Source: Saccharomycopsis malanga (Eukaryota; Ascomycota; Saccharomycetes; Ascoideales; Saccharomycopsidaceae). Taken from it: a DNA stretch of 64,000 bases. The notes under the pieces were generated by a model, which was not told the origin of the DNA, ran no database searches, and was given only the letters and a program-made list of their open reading frames with translations. Every line of letters starts with the position of its first letter. The stretch's first letter is position 1. The position numbers were made by a program, and so were the translations under genes. Below, one piece after another: positions 52,101 through 61,769 of this stretch. The stretch lies in NCBI GenBank assembly GCA_004014935.1, contig CP025326.1, positions 868,001 through 932,000 on the forward strand, given 5' to 3'.

Positions 52101-52226
52101 TTTAGAGCAGCTTCTGCTTCTGCTGGAAACAGCACTAAGAGCACCAAAAATGGCACCGCTTTTCATTCAAATACTACTGCTGCCGCCGCTGCTGCCGCTG
52201 CTGCAATAAATAAAGATTACCGGTGA
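49134..52226 (+). CDS. PKH2: PDK1-type AGC protein kinase (Pkh1/Pkh2 family)
   Basis: 1030 residues. The kinase domain spans about 13-280: GEGSYS loop (20-25 region), AVKIL with Lys42, HRDLKPEN from His135, DFG (155-157) and the activation segment ASFVGTAEYVSPELL from about 187, which is the PDK1 signature. A long Ser/Asn/Pro-rich linker follows, then a C-terminal folded region (about 735-930, with LDTIVVSELTFEDILVTNPDLL and TAITWIECLFKAKQLL) that looks like the PH-type domain of Pkh proteins. Pkh kinases sense sphingoid bases and phosphorylate Ypk1, Pkc1 and Sch9 for eisosome and wall integrity control. Whether it is Pkh1, Pkh2 or Pkh3 is not settled. The length favours Pkh2 (1081). Confidence 0.85.
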   Translation: MSSSTRRRSVKDFQFGSKIGEGSYSTVFKAVDVHSRKVFAVKILSKSHIVKEKKIKYVNIEKQTLNRLGHHPGVVTLYYTFQDEASLFFVIDFAEYGELLTLIRKLGSLNEVSTRYYMIQLVDAIKFMHSKGVIHRDLKPENILLNHDMKLMVTDFGAAKMLDEDGNVEEPKNNLPLNADGAEERAASFVGTAEYVSPELLQHNECGYESDIWAVGCILYQFIVGIPPFKASTEYLTFEKIIALEYKFPNYYIPDSVKHLIKNILVLDPKTRYRISDIQAHLFFKNVPWTDFNYIWKRNPPKIEAYDPRIYQQKPTVLENPSKLVHKQFKKPIAASSKTLDIINSTYVPSSNHIMAGGSPKKAFPTPAKGYPKIAPFTRPQAASTPITGMGIRSEKPSPPTYLTSLTPQQFPFQTSSQNSSPVHLQQYNHEKQNSNASGSSTRQPVPFYSKPKTYQSQPGSPSTLDIQKPVLMDQTQIMQKQLQLKKMENQKAQDKYLLEAHKNQDKYSLPEPEKDTEIFSPLDRIGAGFLDDLEANKDPIVAASEAIQSAQKFRAKNLFVSTNLNLSSDNLVDPAYSPKSHPKSDVFKADTPPRNSNTKHPYAAMRIANNYEKGVGASSNYDKVGNNNYEKSTSNPNTPTDIKFAPQNRFSPATSNFTHFDTSPNNNNVPRTQSSTLSTLAQAKLPQWMEPSKSLTINATNGINNLVSPTFPFSKNKTHSLTNDKLPASVSPVIYFDEDIAPGYVSGDIPDEITKTLLPDEQIIKLDTIVVSELTFEDILVTNPDLLIDTTFGSKLNLTDTSINEIISTNAKIIDYYSKPEVMYITTTGRLFILQSIALDNKLFEITLTDNKISLYDYEFDESAFNGYLLLELIDRKSLLFLSPHDHKKVTIDFEVNTAITWIECLFKAKQLLKPRQKSGDSVKSNRSVSAPLVPTTAAIPPASIGNSHGATPLGSPTRARKMASSSNLRIKSPTNGNLKVAETIKNGFRAASASAGNSTKSTKNGTAFHSNTTAAAAAAAAAINKDYR

Positions 52227-53174
52227 TTTGTCCCCTTGCGAGAGCTTTCTTCTCTTACATTGTACAACATTTGCATGCTTATTGATAACCAAGTCCTTCC
52301 TGTTATCTAGCTTCTTTTTTTATATCTTTTTTTTTTTTTTTGGTTTTATTAGATGTGCTTTTGCATGGTGTTTTTTAAGGGGTTTGTTCGTATTCTACTG
52401 TGTTTTGTTTATACCATCTTTACTCCTTTCTACACACATCATAATTGTTAGTCTTTTTTTTTTTTTTTTGCACAGGTAAATTTGGCATATTTTTGTTGAG
52501 TGTTTTTCATACATTTTTCTTATCATTCTCACGGTTACTTAGATTCGCCCTACAGTGGAACCCACCAGTCAATGTACATTATATTGTATAAATAGGATTC
52601 AGTGTAATATTGGTAGTTAAATAGTCTTTATCCTTACGAACATGTAATTATCAATGGCTTGACAATATCAAACAGATTATTATAGTACATCTGTAATATA
52701 TATGACCACCAATGGTACAACATCAAAAACAATATGTTTATTAAAGCAGTCTATATATTAAATCAATATATAAAATATTTTTTCTTTGGTAAAAGCTATT
52801 TAAGTCATTACCTTACAGTGTTTTACTAACTTTACAGTGAAAGAAAAGCCAGTCTAATAAACTATTATACATAATAAGATCCGATTGAAAACAGATATAT
52901 CAATGCAATCTGCAAAAAGATATAACTTCACAACAGTAACCTGAGTTGAAGATACACTGTACAAGTTTCCAAAGCAAAAAATGTAAATTTGAATAGAGAA
53001 CTGTAAATAAAATGCTGTTTTTGTAAAGAGAGACGAAGCGAAATTGTAAATTAAAATGAGAAAAAGATGTAATGAGAACTAAAGAACAAGAGAGTAAATA
53101 TACTGAGTGGCTAATGTACAATATATATGTTTATGCAAAAGAAAAATGATGCTAGTTTTTGTTATTCTAGAAAA
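52227..53174. other. Intergenic region, convergent 3' ends
   Basis: About 950 bases between the kinase gene and the SBE-like gene, both ending here. T-rich runs at 52318-52342 and 52454-52469 suit 3' end formation. Otherwise AT-rich without recognisable genes or repeats. Confidence 0.6.
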
Positions 53175-55649
53175 TCAAATTTGAATACCGAGTTGTTCAA
53201 ACTCTAGAATGTCATCAACGGACAATTCGTTATTCAAATCTTTGATGAGTATGCTTTTTATATCATTCAAGAAGGCATCGGCGTTAGAGTTTTTGAAAAG
53301 AAGCTCGTTTTTGCTATTATTGATTTCTTGGATAAAGTATTTCAAGTTGATAGTTTTACGTTTTCCAGACTTTAATTCTTTGGCTAACTTAACCAAAAAT
53401 TCGTCTTGGTGTTGTTGTAGGAAAACCACCAGCAAGTATACAAACAAGTTGTTGTTTTTGTCTAAGAATGCAATGTCCAAGAAGCGTTCCAAAAAATGTC
53501 TATGGCTTTGGTCGTTAATAACAGAGGTAGTATTGAAGATTTTACGGATGGATAACTTGGCCAATTTGCTGAAATGGCTAAAAGTATGGAAATTGAGGAC
53601 ATTTCTAAAGAAGGCATAAAGTTGAGGCAAATTGTTTTTCATCAATTTTATGAAAGTTTTGGTAGCATTCATATTGAGACTTTCCTGGTCTTCTCTTTGA
53701 GATTTCTCATCTTCCAATTTTGTTTGACTATTGAAAAGCAAATGTTGGAACAATGGGATCTTAGTGTTTTTGTTGGTGAGGTTAATTAAGCAGTTAAACG
53801 TCAAATAAATATTTTTGACATTGAGTAAAAGAATGTACGTTACAGGCACCATTTCTTTATTATAAGCTATGTTTGTGAGTCCAATGTCAAACAAGTAGAA
53901 ATAAAAGTTGAGGATGATTGTCTTCAAGTTTTGTTTCATTGAAGAGTTTACTTTCAAGCTATTAATATCATTCGTCACACTTTTGAATATAGCCAATTGT
54001 TTCTGGAATAAATCTTTATCAGGAAATTGGGATAAAAACTGTTTCAAACCCTTAACCAATTTAATCAATTCTTCCGAGCCAGCAGAAGAAGTTGGATGTT
54101 TGGCATCATTGATAAGCTCTATTTCATTAGCCAATTTGATATAATAATCAAAGTGTTTGATGAAATGACTGACATCATTATTGAGGGAATGGAACGTGGA
54201 CATGTTCATATTGATGAAATTATTCGTCGACAAATACCATACAATAGATCTCAAATTCATGGAGTCTATTGTCTCATTGACTGAGGAGTTCTGAGCCACC
54301 GAAAACTTCAAAAGCAATGGAGGAAGTGGAGATGTAGATAATCCAAATAACCACCATGAAGGAACAACTTTTCCGTTGAGTTTGTTGATAGAACCAAGGG
54401 AGATAGAAGATGGTGTTGTATTGGATCGTTCCATCTTACTAGGATAACTGGTCGATGGAGAGTTAGCAGTATTAGCCTTGAAAAAAGACCCAATAGAACT
54501 GACGCTCAAAACAGAAGATCTAGGTGTTGAAGAGGTAGACACCGATTCTCTGGTGATATTCTGTTGTTTGTAAAAGTTGTAGGTTGGAGAATTGGAGTTT
54601 GATGACACTGGGGAAGAAAAGGTGGAAATGTCAGGGTTTTCTGGACTTAAAGAAAAGGTTGAGTTAATAGAATCAATAGAAACACAAGAATTATTGGTAG
54701 CATTAACAATAGAATACAAAGAAGCACCACCACCATTATTGGTTGAATTATTGAGAGAAAGACTTTCGACAGAGTTGTTGTTTGGAAGAGCGTATTTTTT
54801 CTTGTAGCGTAAATCGTTCAATCCAAAGGTTGATATGTATTGTTTAGTGCTTAGCTCATAAAGGTCGTTATCCAAGATGTTTGGAATGTAGTCTGACTCC
54901 ATACTGCTTCGTATGACGTTTTTGACTGAAGTGTTTGAATTACGGCGGCTTGTAGAGGCAGACATTGCAGAACTGATGGTGTTAGATCTTTTTGTAGGGC
55001 AAATTTTGGTGTTGTTGAGATTTTTGGTGTTGGAAGCAATGGTAGAATAAATTTCAAACTTGTTCAAATGGTTGGATAGTTTGATATTGAAATTGTTGGA
55101 AAAATCTTTATTTAAAACATTATTATTAGGCATGCTGGGCCCCATGGAAGATGAATAACATTCGTTGAGAAACTTTATCCAAAACTTTTCATCTTTGGTG
55201 ATCTTTTTACTGATCTGATTAATTTTTTTCTTGTTAATCCTCTGCTGAGTGAGCTGTTCACGCTTGAGAAAATCCACATTAGAATTGAACTCCAACGTGA
55301 GGTTTTGAACATCCGAATCCAACACATTGAAAGCCTTGGAATTGTTCTCCAAATTAGGGAACAAAAAACTGTCATCACTGAGAACCGGACTGGAATTAGT
55401 GCTGCTCAATGAGTCCGTCGAGATGGAATTCGAATGGTCTCTGCCATGGATGTTTCCAGAGGCTGTGATCTCCTCTAAAGACTGGGTGATAGGCACATTA
55501 AAACAAATGAAATCATTGGGAACCTCGTCATTCTCAAAGTTGCTGTAATCAATCTCAAGCTCATCAAGCTCTGCTGTAACGGCCCGGATGGACTTGTTAT
55601 TATAGCTTGCCTTAGTAGCCCGCTTGCTCTTATATAGGGGCACTGACAT
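53175..55649 (-). CDS. Sbe2/Sbe22-like cell wall integrity protein
   Basis: 824 residues from the ATG at 55649 (MSVPLYKSKRATKASYNN). A TTG-led extension upstream is unlikely. The N-terminal half is Ser/Asn-rich, with a short conserved-looking motif VPNDFICFNVPITQSLEEI near residue 43. The C-terminal half, from about KVVPSWWLFGLSTSPLPPLLLKF to the end, is a helical region with LRSIVWYLSTNNFINMNMSTFHSLNNDVSHFIKHFDYYIKL. No TM or catalytic motif is seen. Size and layout fit the fungal Sbe2/Sbe22 family, which helps carry cell wall material to the growing bud. I base this on overall resemblance, so it is moderate at best. Confidence 0.5.
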   Translation of the reverse strand: MSVPLYKSKRATKASYNNKSIRAVTAELDELEIDYSNFENDEVPNDFICFNVPITQSLEEITASGNIHGRDHSNSISTDSLSSTNSSPVLSDDSFLFPNLENNSKAFNVLDSDVQNLTLEFNSNVDFLKREQLTQQRINKKKINQISKKITKDEKFWIKFLNECYSSSMGPSMPNNNVLNKDFSNNFNIKLSNHLNKFEIYSTIASNTKNLNNTKICPTKRSNTISSAMSASTSRRNSNTSVKNVIRSSMESDYIPNILDNDLYELSTKQYISTFGLNDLRYKKKYALPNNNSVESLSLNNSTNNGGGASLYSIVNATNNSCVSIDSINSTFSLSPENPDISTFSSPVSSNSNSPTYNFYKQQNITRESVSTSSTPRSSVLSVSSIGSFFKANTANSPSTSYPSKMERSNTTPSSISLGSINKLNGKVVPSWWLFGLSTSPLPPLLLKFSVAQNSSVNETIDSMNLRSIVWYLSTNNFINMNMSTFHSLNNDVSHFIKHFDYYIKLANEIELINDAKHPTSSAGSEELIKLVKGLKQFLSQFPDKDLFQKQLAIFKSVTNDINSLKVNSSMKQNLKTIILNFYFYLFDIGLTNIAYNKEMVPVTYILLLNVKNIYLTFNCLINLTNKNTKIPLFQHLLFNSQTKLEDEKSQREDQESLNMNATKTFIKLMKNNLPQLYAFFRNVLNFHTFSHFSKLAKLSIRKIFNTTSVINDQSHRHFLERFLDIAFLDKNNNLFVYLLVVFLQQHQDEFLVKLAKELKSGKRKTINLKYFIQEINNSKNELLFKNSNADAFLNDIKSILIKDLNNELSVDDILEFEQLGIQI

Positions 55650-55838
55650 GTCTGGTTTAAATAAAATAGTATCACCTTCACAGCTTACGAACAATATTGC
55701 CGTCAGAACCTCGCAGGATTTGTACAATATTTATTGAACTGTCCTGGGGCTGGGATGCTCTGCTTATACGGCCACCAGGAGCTGCATGTGGAGGCGAGTA
55801 TATGCACGATCCTGCGGCATGCAGTGGGTCCTTTGGTA

Positions 55839-55915
55839 GCTCGTCTCAGACGAGCAGCTTACCACCATCTTTGACACTGGGAGCGAGGCCTAGCTCCAGC
55901 TAGATGGAGCTAGGC
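55839..55915. promoter_or_regulatory. Two perfect inverted repeats upstream of the SBE-like gene
   Basis: GCTCGTCT-C-AGACGAGC at 55839-55855 (8-bp arms, 1-base spacer) and an 11-bp arm pair at 55888-55898/55905-55915 (GCCTAGCTCCA and its complement) around a 6-base loop. They lie 190-270 bases upstream of the ATG and could be leader RNA hairpins or protein-binding palindromes. Confidence 0.6.
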
Positions 55916-56934
55916 AAAGTCTAGTGTGGGCGTTACGTTTGAAGCTCTTTTGGTACATGTATGTATGAAGAATACCTATGAAAATAGTCCTTATCATGCG
56001 TAGCTACAGCTGTACCACTCCAGTGGCTGTTGTTTTCAGTAACGGTCATGGCCCCAACTACAATACCAATAATAACAAAAGTGACAGATACCTGACAGGG
56101 ACTGTGTATTGTGTGTATATAAATTGTAAGGCCGGCGCTGGCAATGTCCGAAATAGGAAATCCCATAACACTGCGAACCCTAGACAACCTTGATTTGAAC
56201 AAGCCAGCCAATAAAAGCAACTCCACACCTCTTTGCCAGCGTAACCACCAGCCAGGAAGCACAAAACAAAAGTCCAGTCCACCCTTGTCCCACGTTGCTG
56301 ACAGTATTACGCCTGAAACTTGCCATTTCGCCTTGACAGTGGGAATGGCGGCCCGTAGTAATGGTATATGCTATTGCATGCTGGTGCGTGTGGGTGCATG
56401 AGCCCAGGAATGGATGGATAGTTTTACCAATCAATTTAGCATGTGTCATTTCCAGACAGCTGAATAGGAGGATGTCTGAAGTCTTTTGGTAGGTAAGGCA
56501 CACCGTTGGCTGTGGATTCCCATCGAAAAGCGTGGGATTGTAAAACAAGCACTGGCTTGACAGCTTTGGTTGGTGATACGTACAGCATATGCTAGGCTAT
56601 ATCCATGGTAAAATGTTTGATAACAGGGTTGTGTTTTATACCTTAGTTTGCCAAGCAAGGCCATTTATGGATGTGGCTCTAGCTGGTGTTGTTGAAAGGT
56701 TGTAAAGTTGGACTTTTGGTTAATTGGTTGTGTAGAAAATCATACCCTGGCCTCAGTTGTCCTTGTAAAACAGGCTTTCTAGGTAAAATATGAGGCTAGA
56801 TGATTTAAATTAATGTATGACTAAGATATCTATATTTGAGTGAATGACACACTAGGCGATATTCGAGAACTGTACTAGTAAATTTTTGTAACCTTTTTAG
56901 AACATTCAAAAACGCTTCAATTATAATAATAATT

Positions 56935-57035
56935 ACATGTATTTCGAGCCCAGTAAATGTCAGTCGTATACACTCCCTAGGGACTTGGTAAAACCCAGTG
57001 GGGAAAGCCCAAATTATAAACTTGTAATTTGATTG
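56935..57035 (-). repeat. Family A repeat tail fragment
   Basis: Minus-strand GGGCTTTCCCCACTGGGTTTTACCAAGTCCCTAGGG and CTGACATTTACTGGGCTCGAAATACATGTAATTATTATTA. Confidence 0.7.
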
Positions 57036-57129
57036 GAAAGTAAGAAGTGTCGTGTTTCAGACAGTTATGATTGACATTAAACCATTTGCAACAATGACTT
57101 GATTGCAATAAATGATTTTTTGGAGCGGA

Positions 57130-57860
57130 CTTATTTGAATTGAAATATAAAGCGTATTGATAAGCACATTACGCTTTACGGAGCCCCATAAAGCACTGTA
57201 GTAATGATACATAAAACTGGAAACAATTAAAAACTATCGAATTAATTCAAAAAATGAAAGAAGTTTCTCTGAGAGATGAGAAACACGATTGTAATAAAGT
57301 ACATGATATAAAACTGTAGGTTTTAAATAGCATTAAAATATAACTTTTGTATGATTTGGCTCCCTGTAAAGCCTTTGAGTATGATTTAAAAGAATCAACT
57401 TATTCTCAAAATTTACAAATTTCTATTATGTCAAATATTCACTCAAAAATCTATTAATTTTTATTATAAATGGTACAGTAATATAACAAAAAAAGTAGGA
57501 ATTACTGATTATGTTTGTTCAAATCAACATAACCTGGTTAGCACATATTCAATTAAATAAAACGTTTGACAATGGCTCCAAAACGTCAACAGCGTGAATT
57601 GAGTCCCAAAACATAAAGTGAGGAACGCCACACTTGTTTTGCGTGGGGTATGGTGGCGCATGATGGCTCAACCAACTTGGCCACTTGGCAATAGTAATGC
57701 ATAAAGGCATAGTTTTGTTGAAAAGAATCTTTTGATATGCCCATTTTTCTGATAAATTTAGGAGAGGGAACATTTTCATAAAGCATTTATGGCCTGTGAA
57801 TTGGGTGAATAAGCTATAAGTAAGCGTTGATTAGACACACAAAGGATGGGTTAAGTGATT
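57130..57860 (-). repeat. Family B long noncoding repeat, copy 5 (truncated)
   Basis: The minus strand starts about 200 bases before the tRNA-like segment (matching copy 1: TAATC...TTATTCACCCAATTCACAGG). It then holds the tRNA-like part (about 57690-57580), AAACGTTTTATTTAATTGAA and a shortened body ending at GTAAAGCGTAATGTGC near 57160. This copy shows that the family extends 5' of the tRNA-like part. Confidence 0.7.
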
Positions 57861-57879
57861 TAGATATTTATCGATAATG

Positions 57880-58010
57880 CTTCACATTAGTAAATATGAG
57901 TTTTGTATCTACAAGCTAGAGACTTGATAAAATTCAGTGAGGAAAACCCAATAATATTCTGTTAATGATAATTGATTCATCCTTGCACCTACTAGGTCTT
58001 ATTGGGAGAA
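57880..58010 (-). repeat. Family A degenerate fragment
   Basis: Minus-strand AATAAGACCTAGTAGGTGCAAGG, GGGTTTTCCTCACTGAATTTTATCAAGTCTC and ACAAAACTCATATTTACTAATG. A weak but colinear match to the family. Confidence 0.5.
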
Positions 58011-58059
58011 CTGATGGTCGAAGTGTAGATTTTGTATTTGTTTACAGCTTTTAGTATTT

Positions 58060-58240
58060 GATATTTAATGTTTAAGCGTGCTATTTGGAAAAATACATAG
58101 CCAAACTAGACAAAAGTCTAGTGCGTACTTTCCAACCCATCGGGTGTTCAGAAGAGCCAACCAGAAGTTTACAATGACTGGGACAGAGTTGGGTTTTTTC
58201 ACACTGGGTTTTACCAAGTCCCTTTAGACATAACACGTAC
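58060..58240 (+). repeat. Family A repeat, 3' part without tail
   Basis: Contains AAACTAGACAAAAGTCTAGTGCGTACTTTCC, AACCCATCGGGTGTTCAG, GGGTTTTTTCACACTGGGTTTTACCAAGTCCCTTTAGACATAAC. The AACCCATCGGGTGTTCAGA block is shared with 61.7 kb. Confidence 0.65.
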
Positions 58241-58289
58241 ATTTCAGTTTCGTTAATGGATTATATAAAAATAAATTTGTAATATCAAG

Positions 58290-58560
58290 ATGTATTTGTA
58301 TTGGAGAATGGGTAAAACGTAACTGACTATATAAAAAGGAGAAAATAGAGTCATAAATAGTGTTTAGAGCAGTGAGATACGTGAAAAGGTAAACAAAGGT
58401 CCTGGACGACTGTATAGACTCATAATATAATAGACAATAAGAAATGGCTTGTGGTTTGTGGTTTTTATACTGACTGATAAATTTAGCCAATCACACCATA
58501 GGACTAGAAGCATATAGATGTTTACCACCAATGCTACAAAATTGTACAGAATTTAATTAA
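58290..58560 (+). repeat. Family B distal fragment (partner of 43540-43880)
   Basis: Shares AAATAGTGTTTAGAGCAGTG and CAACTGTATAGACT-type words with the distal end of copy 4, and AGACAATAAGAAATGG, CTGATAAATTTAGCCAATCA, GGACTAGAAGCATATAGATG and TTTACCACCAATG with 43540-43880. Confidence 0.6.
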
Positions 58561-59091
58561 TAAAATGGGACATCAAATAGAAGTTTACCAATGGCGTTTC
58601 AGTCGAAATTGAACCAAAAAAGGCTTGTTTTCAGTGATAACAATTTACCAATTTGATAAAGGGCAACTGTTTGCACATATTTTGAATATTATGGAATAAT
58701 AAAGCAGTCCCATTGATGGTAAACTGATATATGCTTTTGTCCACTGGTTTTTCTCTTTAATGCACACTAATGTAAAACTGAATAGTAGATCCAAGTAATT
58801 TCAAGGGCTAAAATCTAGCTTTGTGTGAATGAAATAGTAAATCTGCTATCCTTTGAATATAAAGGATTCATCCAAAGCGACTGCACGTTTTTTTTCATAG
58901 CTTGGGATAATATTGGCAGACCACTGAAAAAGCGGCACTACAGGACAAATATCAACAGCGTACCATAGGATTAGGGAATAACAAAACAAAGTATACAACT
59001 GGAGCGAGATTCATTAGAGTTGCAAAGCAAAGGTATTCGTGAAAGACGTAATAATACAATTGAAAAGAATATATGAAAGCTAGAACGAAGG

Positions 59092-60576
59092 TTATTCCCA
59101 AACGCTGGCGTCGAAATAAAGACTTGGGTCCAAAGCACTGATGTCTGCACTAGCGGCCTCGTCTTCCAAAAGAAGTTCAGCCATGACTTTTCCCGTGCCT
59201 GGGGCGTTATTGATTCCCCAGCAGGAGTGGCCACTAGCAAGATACAATCTAGGTACGTTTGTTTCGCCTATGAGAGGCCCACTGCTGCTAGGTACGTCGA
59301 GGACAGGCAAGTAGCAGGCTTGGCGTTTCAATATCCTGCCCTTGCGCAAGTTTGGAGACAACTTGCCAACGTAGTGGAACAAGGTGTCGCATTTTTCCTT
59401 GACCACCTGGACGTCGTCGGTGGTTTCAGGGACGTCCACGGCAGTGTCGCCCTCGCCGCAGACATAGACCTCGTCTTTCCGGGCGTACATTTCCGGGGAA
59501 ACAAAGCCGTTCCGGGAGATTTTGAGTTCGGTGAAAATAGCATATGGAGAGACCATGACGTTGTTTTCGGGCAAGACGGTGATGGAGTGTGCTCTGAGCC
59601 CAGATATAGGGCAGTCTGGAAGAATCTTGGACGTCCACGGGCCGACCGAGAGCACCACCTGGTCGCCGTAAAGCTCTACGGGATCATTATTGTTATTGGC
59701 CACGTCCTGGGCAGTAGAAGGAATATAGGAAACGCCTTCTACTTCTCCAGTGGTTTCGGAAAACAACATTTCGTTCACTTTTCCAATAATGAGTTCCACT
59801 GCCCCGGATTCAATTGCCTTTTTCAAGATGAAATTGGTGAATTTGTAAGGGTGCACTTGTGCCGTGGTGTCCTCAGCACCCAACAAGGACCAATCGTTGA
59901 TGGACAGCTGGTTGATCCAGTTGAGATCTGCTGGCAACGTGACGTTGCTAGACGAATCGTGTTCGTTTTGTATGGAATTCTTACTTATGGTTCTTCTTTT
60001 CTTTCTTGTTTTTTCCTCGAGACTGCTGGCCGAATCCGACGATGCCAATCGAGATCCTTCCGATTCGCCATGGTGTGAGCTGAGATCCGTCGAAGCGCTT
60101 TCTTTGTCGCTTTCAAACGACTGTTTGCTGCTTCTGTCATCTTCTTCTTCCGTTCTATCCAGCTGTCCTCCTACATTGTCTTCTGTTTCCTTCTCGTCCT
60201 CCTCGTCTGACTCGTCCTCGTTCAACGCCTTCTGGATATCGCCCTCAAGACTCACCGTGGTCAACAGTCTGTAGTCCCACATGTTTGAGCCGTCATACTC
60301 CTCTGCCAACTCTTTATGGAGCTGGAACGATAACGGAACAATCTGCTGCGGAAACGCCCAGAGTGCTAGCAACCCTCCTGCCTTGCCGCTTGCTCCTCCT
60401 GCCACCCGCTTCGACTCTATTATAGTGACATGGTGCTTTTTGGCGTCGAAATCTCCATGTTTCGTGAGATAATACGCAATACACACCCCAATAATACCAG
60501 CTCCTACAATAATGATATGGTGCTTGCCTTTATGATTATTCGAATGCACCGAGGTGTACTTTATATACTCCTCCAT
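59092..60576 (-). CDS. TDA3: FAD-dependent oxidoreductase, Tda3-like (DAO fold)
   Basis: 494 residues from the ATG at 60576 (MEEYIKYTSV). The frame is open upstream, but only through a poly-Phe tract over the T-rich run. The FAD-binding beta-alpha-beta motif is IIIVGAGIIGVCIAYYLT (GAGIIG at 25-30), followed by a second glycine motif RVAGGASGKAGGLLALWAFP. The C-terminus, LYLASGHSCWGINNAPGTGKVMAELLLEDEA, is typical of DAO-type enzymes. A charged Ser/Glu/Asp insert of about 85 residues breaks the middle. S. cerevisiae Tda3 (523 residues) is implicated in late endosome-to-Golgi transport. Its substrate is not known to me. Confidence 0.8.
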   Translation of the reverse strand: MEEYIKYTSVHSNNHKGKHHIIIVGAGIIGVCIAYYLTKHGDFDAKKHHVTIIESKRVAGGASGKAGGLLALWAFPQQIVPLSFQLHKELAEEYDGSNMWDYRLLTTVSLEGDIQKALNEDESDEEDEKETEDNVGGQLDRTEEEDDRSSKQSFESDKESASTDLSSHHGESEGSRLASSDSASSLEEKTRKKRRTISKNSIQNEHDSSSNVTLPADLNWINQLSINDWSLLGAEDTTAQVHPYKFTNFILKKAIESGAVELIIGKVNEMLFSETTGEVEGVSYIPSTAQDVANNNNDPVELYGDQVVLSVGPWTSKILPDCPISGLRAHSITVLPENNVMVSPYAIFTELKISRNGFVSPEMYARKDEVYVCGEGDTAVDVPETTDDVQVVKEKCDTLFHYVGKLSPNLRKGRILKRQACYLPVLDVPSSSGPLIGETNVPRLYLASGHSCWGINNAPGTGKVMAELLLEDEAASADISALDPSLYFDASVWE

Positions 60577-61571
60577 CTTCTGCAATATACCGCTTGTTAA
60601 TTGTACTGATCCAAAGACCTTGTAAATTACTTTCAACTCCTTCTGTTTCTGAAAAAAAATCACTACTATGAAAAAAAAAAAAAAAAAAATTCGCAATTTA
60701 CCTAGCTAGCCCCCCAAACTTGTCCTGTCACAACCTATAAAATGTCAACCGGTCCAAGCCCAACTGAATCCTGCCGTGTATTTGCTCTCCAACTCTCTCA
60801 ATATCAAAAACGTTCCAGCACTGCTTCTCATACCCTGCTGAATTTTTCCTCCGTCGTATGGTACCATATGGTATGGTATGATTTTTTGGTCTCTCCCCGT
60901 GTCGGCTGCTGCGGCGTGCCGCAACCCGCAGCCTCTGGCTAAAACATCCCAAAACCACACTCAAAAACTCCTGAAAAATAAAGTGCAACGACAACCAGAC
61001 AACCAATTTTACCACACAATGCCCCCTCAGCAACCTTAACCTCTCTCTCGCACAGCCTTCTCTACCAGTTATCAAAGTAGCCCAGATTGCTCGTCTCTAT
61101 TGCTCATGGCCAAAGTCGGCTGATAATATGCAGGTCGAGGTGGCTTACTGTGCACCAATGCGCCTATCACCAACATCGTGTTTATGTGTGTCCATGCGCC
61201 ATCATGCGGGTTTCTAACGGCCTTCTCCGTTGTTAACAATAATCATTAGAGGTCATTGATAGTTGTACTACAAAATGATTGTTTGAAAAGCAGTCATTTT
61301 TGCCAAAAGTGTTTGATTAACATGTTCAATTCGTCAGCCCGTAAAAAAGGTTTCTATTCTGTAGTACCAATAAACTCTTAATCTACTTTATCCTCATATG
61401 CTAATACCAACTACTACCTCAAGTATTATCCAGAAACCTTCTTGTTGCCTATCATTTTGTGACTTTGCCTTTTTAACAATTTCACTGCCATCCTGAAAAT
61501 AAAATAATCATAGCCCAAAACACTGTTCCTTTTACTAATTCTTATTGGCTAGACTTATCGATCGGTACGTA

Positions 61572-61765
61572 ATAATCTTATATTTCGAGCCCAGTACATA
61601 TCAGTTCCGTATTTACGCCCTATGTCTAAAGGAACTTGGTGAAACCCAGTGGGGAAAACCCAATTATGTCCCGGTCATTATAAACCTCTCGCTGGCTTTT
61701 CTGAACACCCGATGGGTTGGAAAGTAAGCACCGAACACTGAGCCATACGGCCCAGCGGCTTTAAG
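61572..61765 (-). repeat. Family A repeat (next to family B)
   Basis: Minus-strand CCGCTGGGCCGTATGGCTCAGTGT head joined to TGCTTACTTTCCAACCCATCGGGTGTTCAGAAAAGCC (an internal part is missing), then GGGTTTTCCCCACTGGGTTTCACCAAGTTCCTTTAGACATAGG and GTACTGGGCTCGAAATATAAGATTATT. Confidence 0.75.
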
Positions 61766-61769
61766 ACAC

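Larger units (their letters stand above)
55650..59091. other. Gene-free stretch (3.4 kb)
   Basis: 55650-56430 is less AT-rich than the rest and holds two strong hairpins (55839-55855 and 55888-55915). It is probably the long upstream region of the SBE-like gene. Further on are a family A fragment (56935-57035), a family B copy (57130-57860), two family A parts (57880-58010 and 58060-58240) and a distal family B fragment (58290-58560). Several minus-strand frames of 60-120 codons at 55933-56664 overlap each other and show no domain. Confidence 0.55.

Noticed and set aside
59227-60078. 283-codon plus-strand frame opposite TDA3
   Set aside because: Antisense shadow of a GC-richer coding region with no recognisable domain.
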